Both the position numbers and the translations under genes were made by a program. From NCBI GenBank assembly GCA_015661745.1, contig DQVL01000138.1, positions 1-5,625 of the forward strand: a DNA stretch of 5,625 nucleotides, given 5' to 3'. This DNA comes from Thermoprotei archaeon. Its GTDB lineage: Archaea; Thermoproteota; Nitrososphaeria; Geothermarchaeales; JDFR-13. The notes beneath the pieces are model-generated. The model had not been told where the DNA came from, made no database searches, and saw nothing but the letters and a program-made list of their open reading frames with translations. Shown here piece by piece: positions 5,372 through 5,625 of the stretch. The stretch's first letter is position 1. Every line of letters begins with the position of its first letter.

Positions 5372-5625
5372 TTATGCCACCCTAGACATTATTATATTTA
5401 TAGATTGGAGGAATCTCCTAATAACTCTCTTCCTATGAATAATTGGGGGGAATATAAATCTCCTCTTTACCCTTCTATAAATATGGTCAATATACCTGAC
5501 TGATTGATATATATCTTCATCGATATCAATCTTTCTATCTAATACATCCTTAATCGATACATTATACATCTCAGTTAGCATAAGAGATGTAAAATTATAT
5601 GTATTGATTATAAACTCCCTAAAAT
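5372..5625 (-). CDS. C-terminal part of an unidentified gene, truncated by the window edge
   Basis: The frame ends with TAA at 5372-5374 and is open all the way to 5625. The ATG at 5581 is probably internal, because the codons before it continue without a stop (FREFIINTYNFTSLM, then LTEMYNVS). The visible part is 83 complete codons, hydrophilic and very basic near the end (YRRVKRRF, then HRKRVIRRF), with no membrane segment. Such an Arg/Lys-rich tail resembles the cytosolic end of a membrane protein. Genes directly upstream of moxR in archaeal operons are often membrane-anchored DUF4350 or DUF4129 proteins, so one of these is a reasonable guess, but no diagnostic motif of either is visible. 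One base separates its stop from the moxR start, so it belongs to the same operon and the operon promoter lies outside the window. Confidence 0.72.
   Translation of the reverse strand, partial: FREFIINTYNFTSLMLTEMYNVSIKDVLDRKIDIDEDIYQSVRYIDHIYRRVKRRFIFPPIIHRKRVIRRFLQSINIIMSRVA
5377..5383 (-). promoter_or_regulatory. Shine-Dalgarno site for moxR
   Basis: Minus-strand AGGGTGG, whose GGTG core matches four bases of the archaeal Shine-Dalgarno consensus, lies about 7 nt before ATG 5370 and within the last codons of the upstream gene. It is weaker than the GAGGT sites further down the operon. Confidence 0.45.

Noticed and set aside
1..5625. CRISPR array, tRNA or rRNA gene, insertion sequence
   Set aside because: No regularly spaced direct repeats, no cloverleaf or conserved rRNA stretch, and no transposase or terminal inverted repeats were seen.

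Overview
The window looks like a piece of an AT-rich archaeal chromosome, most likely from a hyperthermophilic Thermoproteota (Crenarchaeota) lineage. The evidence is the heavy use of ATA (Ile) and AGA/AGG (Arg) codons, Ile/Tyr-rich proteins, TATA boxes placed so that first genes would be leaderless, and GAGGT-type Shine-Dalgarno sites reserved for internal operon genes. The genus cannot be read from the sequence.

Left part (1-824). A GC-rich island at the left edge holds a perfect 8-bp hairpin. It also carries an ATG-started minus-strand reading frame that runs off the window. Next to it, on the minus strand, is a 187-aa HD-domain protein of the YfbR/HDDC2 (5'-deoxynucleotidase-like) type. 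A 161-bp divergent intergenic region carries a well-placed TATA box for the HD gene and candidate boxes for the plus-strand gene.

Middle (825-1585). A 116-aa four-helix membrane protein with paired histidines (plus strand) converges on, and overlaps by 14 bp, a 128-aa single-domain cupin (minus strand). The cupin start codon lies inside a perfect 8-bp inverted repeat.

Right part (1586-5625). A tightly packed minus-strand operon occupies the rest. Read 5' to 3' it is: the C-terminal part of an unidentified gene cut by the window edge, a MoxR-type AAA+ ATPase, a DUF58 protein with two N-terminal membrane helices, a 365-aa polytopic membrane protein, and two tiny two-helix membrane proteins. 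Junctions are a 1-bp gap, two 4-bp ATGA overlaps, a 21-bp gap and a 26-bp overlap, so the genes are very probably co-transcribed and translationally coupled. MoxR plus DUF58 is a widespread pair thought to act as a chaperone-like or metal-insertion module on membrane or secreted targets. Here the partners are lineage-specific membrane proteins I cannot assign, and the DUF58 protein has lost the canonical DxSxS metal-site motif. This operon is the best candidate for something undescribed.
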